Shown here one piece after another: positions 1-13,200 of a stretch of DNA of 64,000 bases. Origin of the DNA: Lycocorax pyrrhopterus obiensis. Its lineage: Eukaryota; Chordata; Aves; Passeriformes; Paradisaeidae. Position 1 is the stretch's first letter. Every line of letters begins with the position of its first letter. A model generated the notes under the pieces. It did not search any database. It was not told the origin of the DNA and was given only the letters and a program-made list of their open reading frames with translations. Location of the stretch: the NCBI GenBank assembly GCA_014706295.1, contig JACSVZ010000004.1, positions 16,313,264 to 16,377,263 of the forward strand. Reading direction: 5' to 3'. A program made the translations under genes and the position numbers.

Positions 1-3000
1 CCACTCTTAAGGACTTTAGTCCTGCAAATTGCTTAAATTAGAGGTTATTTCACTCTCATCCCTCTTTTTGTGACTGCCACTGTGGAAGCATTAGTTCAAG
101 TGAGGATAACATGGTCTTTATTGTCCAAAAATACCACTATTCCATCTCATCTTTTCTCTTTTTCTTCCACTGCAGCTGCCTTCCTAGATGCTGCAGATCA
201 TTTGCCAGCATTTTCTGACGCAGGAATATAAGGATGAAGGAAGCATTTTCACCTAAAACCCATTGTCAATTGTCAAAAAGAAATTTGATCAATCTCGCCA
301 GAATCACTCACAGTCAAACCATTTGTTTCAACAAGCTTTTAGATTCTACCTTTGGGCTCCCGAATGTACAAAAAGAAACAGGTGAGAAACCTTGTTTTGC
401 TTCTTATATTTTATATAATTCTTATTAGCACCACGACAAACCTGATAAAAAAGTCTAGGTGAGATTTTCCACAGCAGTGGGAGTGCAATTAAAAAATGGT
501 CGGGGTAATTCCAACAGGACTGGCACCTTTGTGTAAGGAAAAGGAGTCATGAATGCCCTTGTAGAGCTTATGTAGACTACCACAGGCTTTATAGTAGAGG
601 TCACATTGAGCCAACTTGGGGAAAAAGCAAAACAGATAAAAGGACAAAGAGAAACATTCACTAAACTCTCTCCTCTCCAGCAATCCCTTCTGTTTCACTG
701 GGTTTTAAGGCCGTTTTCCCCATGGGTAGAGTGGAAAAGCCACAGTGACTGGAGAACAAAAACCAGAATGCAATTTCTTGTGGTCAGAAGAGTAGGAGCC
801 TTTCAATTGCTACTGACAGTATGAATATACATTAGTCATTTATACATTCATAGACTTCAGCCACACAGGAGCTGAATGTGCCACACTCATTCAAAATGTA
901 TCCTTCAGGCACAGAAATACTCCTTTTCCTTTCTATTTTTTCTTTTCAGTTTTTTGTATGTACTTCTATTGTAAACAAATGCAAATGGTAAGATGATGTA
1001 TTAATTATTATATGGAAAGCCCATAGCAAACTCAGTTTCAGATGTGAGCTGTTTTACTGTGTCGTCTCTTTTTGGTGAAGCCGGTGTTAAAGAATGTATC
1101 ATTTTAAAAAAAAGACAAGCTAAATAAATCTTGCAGAAATTGCTTCTCATGCTCAGGTACGCACCCACAAACTCTGTGCAATGCAGAGAAACCTCAGGTA
1201 GCTTTCAGTGAACATCTCTCCTTTGACTTCTCAGCTCAGTAAATCAACTTAAAGGGGTGCCACAGTGCCACAATAGATTTCTCCTGACCTCCAAGCAGTA
1301 CGTTTACAGCCAGCTTGACTAGCCTTTGTATCCCAAACTGCAGACATGAAAGTTGATATAATACTTGAAAGCTTACCAAAAGCATTGAGACAGATATCTC
1401 TAATATTAGATAAGAAAAATAGATACCATAAATCCATTAAAAACACTCTCTTGTTTGGAACCCAATGACTGCAGCAATTGGCTGTGGAATACACAGTGAA
1501 TACAAAACATCTTCTGCTCTTGGCTTCTGGTTTACCCAAAGGGGGAAAATAGGAGAAAAAAAACCCCCAAAACAATAGCATATGATTTTTATTCAGGTAT
1601 TCACAGGGGGGGACCTGAGTGTTGGTAATCTCAGACCAGCTGCAGTTAAACAGTGACTCTATCTGCTATTTAATTTAGACATTATTTGAGATATTGCTCA
1701 CATGTCGGGGCATCTGGGCTGAATGGACCATTGAAAAGCACAGCTGAGAGTTACCATTGAGGGCAGTATTCACTCTGATGGCACTTGATGGTGCACTGAA
1801 GCATTTAAGAATTCAAGAAAGCATTCCAGAACACTCTGGGTAACCTTCCCCAGCCACCTAAGGCACCACAGTTTAAACCAGACATTTCCCCAGACAGTGA
1901 AAGCTGGGTTTCCTTTCAACTCTTTCTTGGCCAGTCTGACTAATAAGAGTAATCACATTAGGATAGTTTTGACTCAGATTTTAAGTATTCTTTCACTAAG
2001 TCCTCTCTGAGTCCTGTTTTCCAAGTGTGCTCAGCGTTGCACAAAAGTACTTAAAGAAAAAATTCGTGAGAGGATTTTTAGAAGAAATGGCAACAGTAGT
2101 TGGCAATTCTTCAAACGGATGAGGACCGACCCCAGATCTAATCCTGATAGACCCATCCATATCACTGCAGGAGAGCAAGTTACAAAGAGTCTTTTTAAGT
2201 AATCACACATTAAGCAGCTCTCACAGAGAAAGGCTCACAACTTCCTAATAGCTTTTTACTAGAACGGTGCTGTTTAATTAACACAATGCTGTCCCCTGAA
2301 GAAACGCCCATCTAAAGACAGTGAAACCACAAAACTATCTCTCAGATAACATCAACAGACTCAGGGAAGGGAAGTCTAATGACAGAGCAATATCTGGTTG
2401 CTTGGTGTTTATAGCATTTTGCACCTTCCTCTAGGAGAGTGGCACATATATGAATTTTCTAATTGGTTTTCAGTCAAATCATTCCACTGAGAATAAACTT
2501 AGAGCACTTACAGGAAACTGGGGCGCTAGACTGGATAATAAAAATGCTACTTTGGCTCTTGAGTGTTTTGCACCTGCATTTTGAATACTTTCTTAGCTCC
2601 TACTCATTTTGTAACTGCATAATGGCTGAACGATGCTTTACTTACAGCAATTCCCATTTATTTATGTTGGCTCCAAATTGCCCAAAAGTTGGATAGATAG
2701 AGTGAAGGAGAGGGCTATTTTCCTTATGAATGGAATGAAAGAACCAAGCGGAAATGAAGTAGCCCTCAATGTTATTTTCCCACTTCTCCTTAGAGGTTGT
2801 TTAGTGAAATGCATACCTCAGAGCTTTGAAGCACCTTTGGGTCACTGCTCATTCCGGCTGAACTTCAGTACAGCTTTATGTGTACTTTATTACATATGAA
2901 ATTTAGGAATCATGTTTTTGAGGCATCTTTACTGCCATATTCTTCACTTCTGAAAGGAATTACTAGAGACAGAGAAGAATAAAGCTTGAGATCCAAAAAC

Positions 3001-4418
3001 ATAAAGTGATTCATTGAGCTAGCAAGCTTGGGTAGCTCCAGTTCCTCAGCAAATCCATCAAAGCCAGAGCATAAGAAAAAGCAAAACAGCAAAATGGTAT
3101 AAAAACACCTTGTCTGAGGTCCCAGCCTTCTAACATTTTTCAAGAGCAGTTTAAGAAAAGAAAAGAACATTAAAAGAAAGAGAGAAACTTTGAAACTAGG
3201 TAAAGTTTTTATTCTTGCAGTTGAAAAGGAAGCAATTCCTGGAGGTCAGCTCCATCAAGGAAACTCAATTCACTGTTCAAGCCAGTCACTTTCAAAGCTG
3301 TGATGCACCCCTTAAGAATCTGAAAGAGTCTGCTGCTTCTGCATAAATCACAGTGCAGACAGTTTCTTTCAACATATTCATTTCTTTACCCATTTATTGG
3401 TGTGGTGGCAGGCTGCTTAATGGCATAAGGCTGTAAGTAAACAAGTAAATAAATAAATATATGCCAAACAACAAAGTCTAAGTAGAGCGATTTAAACATG
3501 ATGCAAGGAGGAAAATATAGATGATAAATTCTGGTGGCAAAAGGTGGCTTTTTTGAAATATTCAGTGAAATGAACATAAGGCATTCAGTTCTGAGGAACA
3601 AAAGGAAAAATGACTGGCAGGAAAACAGCTCCCTTTTGCAACAGTAGTGCATTTGTGAACACTCCAGCAACTCCTTGCTCTTTGCTTCTCCCAGTTTTGC
3701 TTCTTCCCCAACAGTTATGAAGCTAGAAAGAATATTCTTTAGGAATGGACAAAGCTGCCAAACAGCAAACACCACACTACAGGAGTGCAACACCCAGCAC
3801 AGAGGGCCAAAGCGAGCTGCCTGGCTGGTGTCGCACAGAGGAACTCCGTGTCACAGCTAATTTCCAGAAAATGAAGCAGGACTGGCACATAAGCCAGGGA
3901 AGAGGCCTGAGACCATGAGGGTTCTGCACTGGGATATTGATATAGCCTCCTGCTGGAACCACTGAAACACAGAGAAGAGGGGCTGCAAGCCCAGCAAGAT
4001 TTCTACTCCACTTCTTCTCAAAGAGTTCCAGCAGGTCCAGACTGATCCCATGGGCAAACTGAACATCACCACTGAAGCGGCCCCTTGCATTTTAGGGCAG
4101 AGAAGACAGAGATCCCTTATGTTGGGATATCCCCATTTTAGCACCCAGCAAGACATGGACTGATGACAACTCAGCTCTATACTATTAGAGGTTTCCCAGG
4201 AAAAGTGAGAAGCTCATAAATGTTCCATGCATAGGGCTATCCAGGCAATGAAGTTTGTTCATGTGTGGGAAAAGGCTAGCTGAGATCCTTGGATCCTTAG
4301 TCCTTTCCCTCTTCTCTCCTTAACTTTAGAGACTACGAGAAAACTCACCAGAAAATAATTAGCCACTGATATTTCTTAATATTGGCTTCTGCAGAAGGAA
4401 GGTGATGCTACACGGAGC

Positions 4419-4432
4419 AAAAAAAAAAAAAA
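4419..4432 (+). repeat. A14 homopolymer
   Basis: Fourteen A bases are followed by tttaataatttg. No transposon body was recognised upstream, so this is called a simple repeat and not a retroposon tail. Confidence 0.9.
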
Positions 4433-6909
4433 TTTAATAATTTGTTTTGTTAGGCTAGTGGGGTATGGTCACGGGTTGCAATACTACCTTGAAGTCCGAT
4501 TCTGCACCTCTTGGGTCTCAGTTTTTCCTAAACAATTGCTCAAGTCAGTGGAAGGCTTTTCACCAGCTACTTTTATGTGCAGCCCTTTAGAGAGATCCTC
4601 AGTGCCAGAGGAACTACGATTACCAGGAAGGTACACCAAAGCTAAAAGTTTAGTGATACTTGTTTCCCTGACATTGTGTAAAATATAACACCACGCCCAT
4701 TTTAATTAATTTAAAAAGCAGTCTTTTCAAGGGACATGTCCTACATGAAACCCTCAGCACTCCATCAACCAAAGGAAGGTTTTTAACTCAGTTTCCTCAT
4801 ATGCCAGAGCCAAAAGCTTGTCCAATTCTTCTCTTCAAAGCTAAGGTTTTGCTCTCAGAAGAACAATTTTATGTTGCACACTTAAGCTAATTTTTGAATA
4901 ATTAAATCAGGTTAAGCTGCCTGATAATGAAATATCTTGGTATAATCCTAGATAAGAGGAAGACTTTGTCTTTCCATGCATTTTATTGTCATCTCAATTT
5001 AAACAAATTGTTTTCATTAGTTAAGAAACTATGGACACAGTAGGTATTGGTAATACACAACTGTAAAACTGGGTGAAGACTGGAACTAAGCAAAGCTGTG
5101 ATGTATTCCTGCTGCTGAGTGCATAAAGTGGGGTTAAAAGCACGTTTTATAGACCAGATTTTTGCATGGGTTTATTTGTGGTTAGGACTTGTGATAAGGT
5201 AACACTGTCTTTAATCAATATTTGACAGAAGGAGCAGGGATAATCCTTTCTAACTGAGCTGAACAACCTGATGATGTCATCTGGAGTTTTTCCTTCATTT
5301 GCTGTTGTTCCAGCAGGGAATTCTAGTTCTCACAGCTGCTTTACCTCAGGTGTTTCAGGTGAACAAGTCCTTTGGTGCAATTCCACTGATTCAAACTGCA
5401 GTTGCCAAAGGCTTGGCACATCTGCAAAGCCCAAACCATTCCAGCTCTGCAGAACCACAAATGCTTCATATGTCTTTACAGGCCTCAGTTTTCCTGTCCT
5501 TGCAATTCCTGAGCTTTAAAGAACACTCCTTTCTCCCTCTCTTGCTACAAGCCCATGACTACTCTTCTTTCCATTGGGTGACAGTCAGCGAATAACTGAA
5601 TAGCAGTTTCAGGCTTTGGGTGGGATAATATCACTGAACTCAGCTGGCATTTTGCTTCTGGCAGCTGTATAGCCAGGAGCCTGAAGCTTTAACATAGTTT
5701 GGCCCACAGCAAAGAAAAGTGTATTCTTAGCATCGCAGGAACTCAACTGAATTTAACAGAGCTCATCCCAAGGGGCAAGAATCCCTTGCATCAATGCTGA
5801 AAATCCAAAATAAGGTGCCTTGAAAAGCTTCTCCATGTCTGAATGCCTGCACTGTGTAAGTGCTGACATAGACATGCAAATTGCAAGATGAGGTTTTGAA
5901 AGCTTGGTCATAAACATTATCTACCCTGATGATTACTGAGAATAGAAAATACTTGGTTTAGAATTTTAAAAAGTTTCAAAGAGAAATGGGACTAAAATAC
6001 AACAACAGACAGTAATAATAATAACAAAAAAAAAGAGAAATTATGCAGGATGAATCATAGTTGCCTATCCCTGGTTTGGGTTTGTTTGAAGAGAAATAGG
6101 CTTTCTGGGACTGCCAGATGAAGAACATAAAGCAAAAACTCCAGGCAAGTCTTCTAATTTAGAAAAAAATTCAAAGCCAACTGACTGAAGTGAAGAAGCT
6201 GTACATGCCACCAAATGAATGGGAGCTAGCACTTGGAAAGAACAAAGTCATTAGTTTTATGAGCTGACATTAATGAGCTCTGTTATTTCTATTGGTACCA
6301 GTTAAGCTCTAGGCAAATGCGCCTTTCATGTTAGATACGGCATGTGTTTCTAGAAGAAAAGTTAATTTAATGCTCTCTCTAGTTAAATACTATGCTAATC
6401 ATTATTAATGCTGGGCAATTTTGTAGCTTAAAACAATACAAAACAATCTGAGGATTTAGTTTGGAAAATACCTGTTGTGTGCCCAGTTTGATAATTATAA
6501 TTTAGGATGGTTTGGTGTGTAAAGAGCAGGCTTTCCCCAGGCATTTCATCCCCTTCCCCCAGCTCTGCCTGCTCTCTGCCAATAACAGAGCAGGGCAAAT
6601 AAGGGCAAGGTATTTACAGCCTGGGAGGAGAGGAGGCACCAACACTGAGAACCTGATATGAATCTTTCATCCTGCTGTCCTGATCCGTAGCAACCTCTTT
6701 GGTCTGTCTCTGCAGCCTCTCCGGGAGTTACATCAGGGTGTCTGGGTCCTGCGCTCAAAGTATGACTGCGACTGGACAACCTGAGCACCGCTGCTGCAAC
6801 GTGCCTACCTGCAGAAAATGCAACAGGAGGTTAAGCCTCCCTTTCTGCAAAATGAAAAAAAAAACAACGTTCTGCTTGGATTTTTCGCAGGAGTGGTGGC
6901 GGTAGAAAT

Positions 6910-6922
6910 AAAAAAAAAAAAA
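6910..6922 (+). repeat. A13 homopolymer
   Basis: Thirteen A bases follow 'ggtagaaat'. A second A-rich run lies about 50 bp upstream (near 6853-6863). No element body was recognised. Confidence 0.9.
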
Positions 6923-7251
6923 TTACTGAGTTGAAGAGGAGCTCTGTTGTATTTAACAGAACCTGGGTGACTCTGGTTAATGAATATTTCACATGAGGCC
7001 AGAAGTCATCCAAATCGGGACTTGAAACAAAAATCTAGGATGTTGGGAAAAGCAGGCAGAAGAAAAAAATGCAAATTCTGCAACTTTGTCATTAGCTGCA
7101 GACTCGGAGCCTTCATTTCATTATCTTTAAGTGCCTAGCTGTTTGTGCTGCCAAGAGAATCTGCAATAAAAACAGAAGAACAGATGTTTTGCTATACCAG
7201 CCCAGGCAAAACATCCCTTGAGCAGTAGTTCTGGGCATTATATTTAAAGGC

Positions 7252-7266
7252 GGGGGGGGGGGGGGG
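7252..7266 (+). repeat. G15 homopolymer
   Basis: Fifteen consecutive G bases follow 'aaaggc' and run into a purine-rich flank (aagagagaaa). On the minus strand, the gene's sense strand, this is a C15 run within a pyrimidine-rich stretch. The length may vary between individuals and is prone to sequencing error. Confidence 0.95.
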
Positions 7267-10200
7267 AAGAGAGAAATATTAGAGAAAATGAAAATTTCAG
7301 AAATTAGGCTTCACCAGAGAACTGTGTATGAAGGAGGGTAGGAGGTTTACCCATGAACAGACAAGAGAAAAGGTGTCTGAAGAAAACATAATAGCAAGAA
7401 TGGAGGGGAAACAAAAATGATAAAAGATATTTTCAGGATGGTGAGGGGGAAACTTGGGAAAAGGCATCTTAGGAGTTCTCCCAACATCAGTGACCTGAGT
7501 TTGATGTAATCCAAGAGAGGAAGGGCAGCATTTCAGATCCATAAAATACACAAGGCAAATTTTAGGACCTTGCACTGCTGGAATAAATGTGGTTCCCTTC
7601 AACCCAAAGAAAATTAGCATAACACACTTGATAAAATATTCTACCAGTGTAATGAAAAAAGAACAATTAACACACATAGAGCATGTAAAATCTTAAGGTG
7701 AATTTTCCCCCATGAAATGGCAGGTCTAGAGCCAATTGCAACTACTCAGATCAGAATAAAATCTGGCATTTTCTTTGGAGTAGCTGCATATTCTACAGGA
7801 ATGGTAATGAGAACTTGGATTTTATTGCGTCCAATAAAAGAGTCTCACAACAACATCTTAAGAAGTAATTTGACTCATTTACACACTGGATAAGCAACCA
7901 TTGTAGCCATAATATCGTTATTTTAAAAATTTAAGTATGAACTATCAAGGTCCAGAAAAACATAGAGGGAAGAAGAGCAATGGCTGTAAAACTCTGCCAG
8001 TGTGCAGAAATAAACACCAATTTAGACATTGGCCATATAGCTCTGGCATCCAATTCAGAATGTAGTTCCACAGCTTCAAGTTGTTTTATAAATGTGCATC
8101 TTAGCATTCCGATTGAAGGAATAAAAGCACGATTTTACATCACTGGAACGAGGCATCAGTGATACAGCCAAATAAGTGAATTTCTATTTTGGTCTGTGTA
8201 TGGAACCAGGGAGAAGAGAAAGTTTGGGTGAACCACGGCTTTCTCCTCCATCCTTTGTAGCGTTTCTCATGCCTCTGCAATTAGCACTTATTCATAACCT
8301 CCATCAGTTGTTGATTATAAAAGTTATACCAGTAAGCAAAGATTTTTTTTTGGACTCTGTCAGTCTTTTATTACCCTGTACACTAGAAATTCAGCAACAA
8401 AAACTCTTCACTATTTAGGCTCTGTTTACAAGACAGATTGTAACTCAATCATTGAGAAATCATGAACTACGCACCCCAATTACAAGACTGGATTAAAAAT
8501 ATACTTGTATATTTGTTTGCAGTTTTCTGGGCAGCAGGGCACATGTTTCCAAATTTGCTTCCAACATAGGGATACACAAACACGCGCCTTTAAACAACAG
8601 CTGGGATTCTCATAAAGGCACACATCTATAGGAATTAGGGCTTTGTAGAAGCAGCAATTTCCAAGATCCACGGCAAGATGGAGTTAGCCTCAGAAATGAG
8701 CAACTGCTTCCAACACTGACCTCTCGCAGAAATAAGAAAAGGTGCATTGAGCACATGTTCAGGCTACTCAGAGCAACACAACATGAAACTTAGTTTGTCT
8801 TCTATGTCTTGCTAGATTAAATTTCCCTTTGTGCAGGAGATTAAACTGAATTCTAAGCATCTCTGGACATGACAAAATAACTTAAATAGCATTATCATTT
8901 CTCATTTGTTCTTTGCAGAAGGAAGAATTTGACTATGAGCAAATACGATAAACCTCATCACATATGTTAAAATAAAGAGTTCATTTAAAAAATTATTCAG
9001 TAGTCTTTAGTAACTTAAGTAAAATAAATAAAGAATAAAGGCAATGGGGAGAAATACAGAAGACCTAACCAATCAAATGGTTAAAGTTCAGTGTTTCCAA
9101 CTGCAAAACTGAAGGCAGTAAGAACCATAGGTGCTCAGATTCCTTGGAAAATCAGACACCAAAAACCATGAATCACTTATTTCAGTAATAGAACACTGAA
9201 CAAAAGCACATACCAAACATTTAAACAACTCCTCTGTCTCCTAACTTAGCACATAAAGAAAGAATAAAACAGAATGAGAGGAAGATGGTCCAATACTCTC
9301 CAGGAACAGCTGCTTCAATCTCTGATTTTCTATTGTGCATGTTTCTTTCCAAAAGCTATCAGGCAATTACTAAGAAAGATGACATCAGGCACTCTACATC
9401 ATGACCTCATGGTTCAGGATACTGAACTGGTCAACTCCTCCTCCTCAAAACCATCTGGTTTGAAGACCCATGTTCTTTCCTCATCAACAACAACCTATAT
9501 CCAGGACATCACTCCCAAGGTTATGACTTATGGCTGTTAAATACCAAGCAGGTCCGGGAAATAGTCTGCTCTAGGAATCCAAAGTTTGCTGAAGGTTTCT
9601 ATGTAGCTGACCCTGGGGAGGAATGGGAGCTGCAATTCTCCAGAGACACAAGACTTATTAAAATACACACCGCAGGAGGAGGTAAAAAAAACCACCACCA
9701 CCACAACAAAAAGTAACCACAACCCAGCAACAACACATGACTCAAGTGTAAGAAAATGATTCCTGAGGGCTACAGAGGTAGATGGGGAAAAAATTCCAAA
9801 ACAACTCTGTTGGAGAGTTCGATAATATTGGCATGCAAAATTTAACAGGATACCCCAGGAATTAATGATCTGTCCTTGAAAAGACAGGCTTGCTCTGTTG
9901 AAGCAGGAGTACTTGAGACAATGTTCTGTTCTCTCAGCACAAGAAATATATTGTGGGAAAAGAAAAGGGAAAAAAGGGAAAACAAAGCCTCAAACTAGTT
10001 CTATAAATTATAGGTCTAAATTTCTTAAGAGGGAGATGAAAGAGCGTGTATCCTGTGTGGGTCCCCTAGGAACACTGTAGCTTGCTGGGAAAATGCCGTT
10101 TTTCCCCAGCAGGATTCCAGGGTCACTTGGATGTATTTGAAACACAAGTGGAAGCAAAAAAGTACAATCTTTCAAAGACAGTTAGTGATATCTGATACCT

Positions 10201-13200
10201 AAGATCAAGACAGAAGAGAATCTTTTAAATACTGGAAGTGACCTGCCAGATGATTTATATTTATTTTTATCTTTGGCTATTTCAGTGCGACTGATGTATT
10301 GAAAATATGGCATAGAAGCTGAAGTTAGAAAGACTAGAGGTACAAAAGCACATAGCCTGGGTAGATAGATTTGGGCATTACAAGCAAGTACTCCAAAGCA
10401 TTTGCTCCAAATAGGTCGTGTTAGGCAGATTTTTCTTTTTTTCCATGCTAATAAACATCTATCAGTAGTGCTGTCTTCAGAACAGATTCATACAAACATC
10501 TATTTCCCTGGGGTCAAATCATGATCAACACCAGCAACAAACCAGCACATCTCCATTGCTATTAACAGCACGAGGTGGAGAGCAGCCCTTAGCAGATGCT
10601 CCTTCCAGCCTCTCATGACGAATGGGGCAGGACTGCAGTCTGATCCCCAACATGGAGAAAGTAGAAACCCAGACCTGGAAAAATGCTGGAGCAAACCCGA
10701 AGGAGCTATGCCATTGTGTCTCAGAGCTAACTCATGGTTTTCTCTCTCCTCTGAATATGAAATTCCTAAGGTTCAATGAACCTTTCTCCTGGCCCAGGAA
10801 GCGTTGCTTAGATGATATGTTTACAGCTACAAAATTAGCAAGGACTTGTGAAACTCCAGATTGGATTAACCCATTAACAGCTACGTCACCTCCCCAGCCC
10901 ACAACATCACAGTAAGTAAATGGTGAACAGCCAATCCAGCAGAGTGAAAAAGGAACAAGGTCATTTTTCTCAAAATCTATTTCCTAATAAAAAATTTATT
11001 CAGCAAGATCAGATACAGAAACAAGCAGGACTCTGGCAGCTGATGTAATATATACTATCTTTTTTAAGTGAATCACAATAAGAAACATTCTGCCCACTAA
11101 TCTTGCACAAGCCTAATGCTTATGCTACAGACAAGACTGCAAAATCCAAATGGAAGTGTTTATAAGTTTGAAATTTTCTGATCCTGGGTATCTTTTACAG
11201 TCTCCAACATTGCTGCTATTCCTTTAAATACTAAAGGTCTCGGTGTCTGTAAATCATCCTGGTCATTCCCCACCTGCTACCTTCAAGCCATTCGTAGAGA
11301 CTTCCATAAGGAAATTATATGTTCAGTGATCACGGGAAGCATTTACATGGATTTTACAATCAATTTTAGTCCAATACTACTTCACTGTAGCAAAAGTATG
11401 CACATAAATATGAAAAGAAACATCAGTGCATGCTTTATATATTTATACTTTCATGGTTCATGATCTAGCACCATCTTGCATCATGAAAAATATTGCAGAG
11501 TGCTATACTCCCACGGGAATTTCTTCCTTGTTAACAAGGCATAAGCTGGATTTTAATAGGGATGTCCCAGTAACACTTTGAAAAGAAGTTGTTAGATTTG
11601 TCTCCCTGACTTTCCATCAGTCTTTTATCTAAATATTAAGCACCACATAGTGACATTTAGTTCCATTCACATATAATAATCATGTTAAGGCAACATCCTC
11701 ATGCCAGCAAAAGAAATCAAATATTGGAAAGCCTTGCTCATCTACAGAACTCATTTGATGGCTCTTTGCTAACACCCTGGGGGAACTGAAGTCCTCAGCC
11801 TGTGAAAATATTCTAATGTCTCAAGGACAGCAAAATTGTGGGAAATTTAGATGTCTTGTTAGGTTGTGGGGATTCTCTCTTTGGCTGGGAGGATGGTTGA
11901 AGCTTGCAAATTCTATTCTGTACAATTTTGCCATTACTACCACAATTTTTGTAGAAAAGAGACTCTAAAATATCTTCCTAAATTACCTCTTTCTTCTTTC
12001 ATTTCAGAAAATTAGCAAAAGGACTGAAACTAATTATCCTCTACCTGCCCATTTATCAAACAGATGAGCAACATTTGAGAGTACAGTTGTCAAACAGATT
12101 TCATGATTACCTTCGCTTAATTAAGAAGAGGGAAAGCAATGAATCTTAGGCTAATTAAACAGACATACTCAGCTTCAAAGCCTTTTGCCTTGGTCCTTGT
12201 CTGCAATTGCCCAACTCGAGAACAGAACTAGTACAGAGATTTGATTAGGACAGGGCTGTGTTTCTAAGCCCAGGGTGGACCAGTGCAATGCAGAGCAACT
12301 ACCAGATAACTTGCACGTACCAAACCGAATCCTTGCAAGACATTGTTTGTTTTACAGGCCCCAACTGATAATGCATAGCTAGACACACAGGTTTTCCTTA
12401 CTAGAGAATTTAGAACCTCATTTATTTTTTCTGTCTCTTTCAGATACACTTTCCAGAACTTTTAACAAGATGAAGCTACCAGTTCTTTAAATGTAAATAT
12501 TTCAGTTATTTAAACAGTTAGTATAGGAACCTATTCTAAGACTTAATTTTAAAAATTAATTTAAAATAAAAGAAAATTCATCTTTCAATAAGTTAGAGGG
12601 CGACAATTGGTCAGGCTTAAGTTCACGGCCAAAATTAAACAAAGCCCCTGTCTTAAATATACACCAGTATTTCTTGATGCAATTTTCATTCCAGGTCTGA
12701 AAACTGTATTTTCATGCCTGAAAATATTTAGACATGGTTTAATTCAAATGGTTTCCCATTTTGAAAGCACACTTTTATTTATTACCATGAAAACATGAAT
12801 ATACCAGATGGGATAGGAATACTCTGCTAGTCTTATGAAGCTTCTTGTACACAACCATGCCAATGTTCAAAATCACAGCCTAAAATAACTCCCCTCTGTT
12901 CATCACACAGCCCACAGTAGGCAAAGCCTGTCATTCAGTGACGGTTTGAAGAGACTTTATTCCCTACCTTACTGGAAACATACCACTGACTTGGCAAACA
13001 GCAACTTTTCCAGGAAACCTTATGCACATACTGCTGACAGATTAGCTTCGCATAAATAAACCTTATGAAACCTCTCTTATGTCATCCTTCCCAGAACTGG
13101 GTACTTAAAGAACGTACGAAAGGCAACTTAAAGAAAAATACTGACTCTGTATGAGAATTCTGCAGCATAAAAGAAAGAAAGCTGTTCTCAATTACACCTT

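Noticed and set aside
3386..3793. 135-codon minus-strand open frame
   Set aside because: Low-complexity hydrophobic and aromatic composition typical of translated AT-rich intron. No family resemblance.
5264..5290. Possible neurexin SS4-proximal exon because of 'cctgatgatgtcatct'
   Set aside because: Neither strand translates to the HQGKIG...GTDDIAIEE segment, and no splice sites frame it.
6045..6085. Possible antisense CR1 3' end ('gaatcatag ... ggtttgggtttg')
   Set aside because: Only two short words match and the expected continuation is absent.
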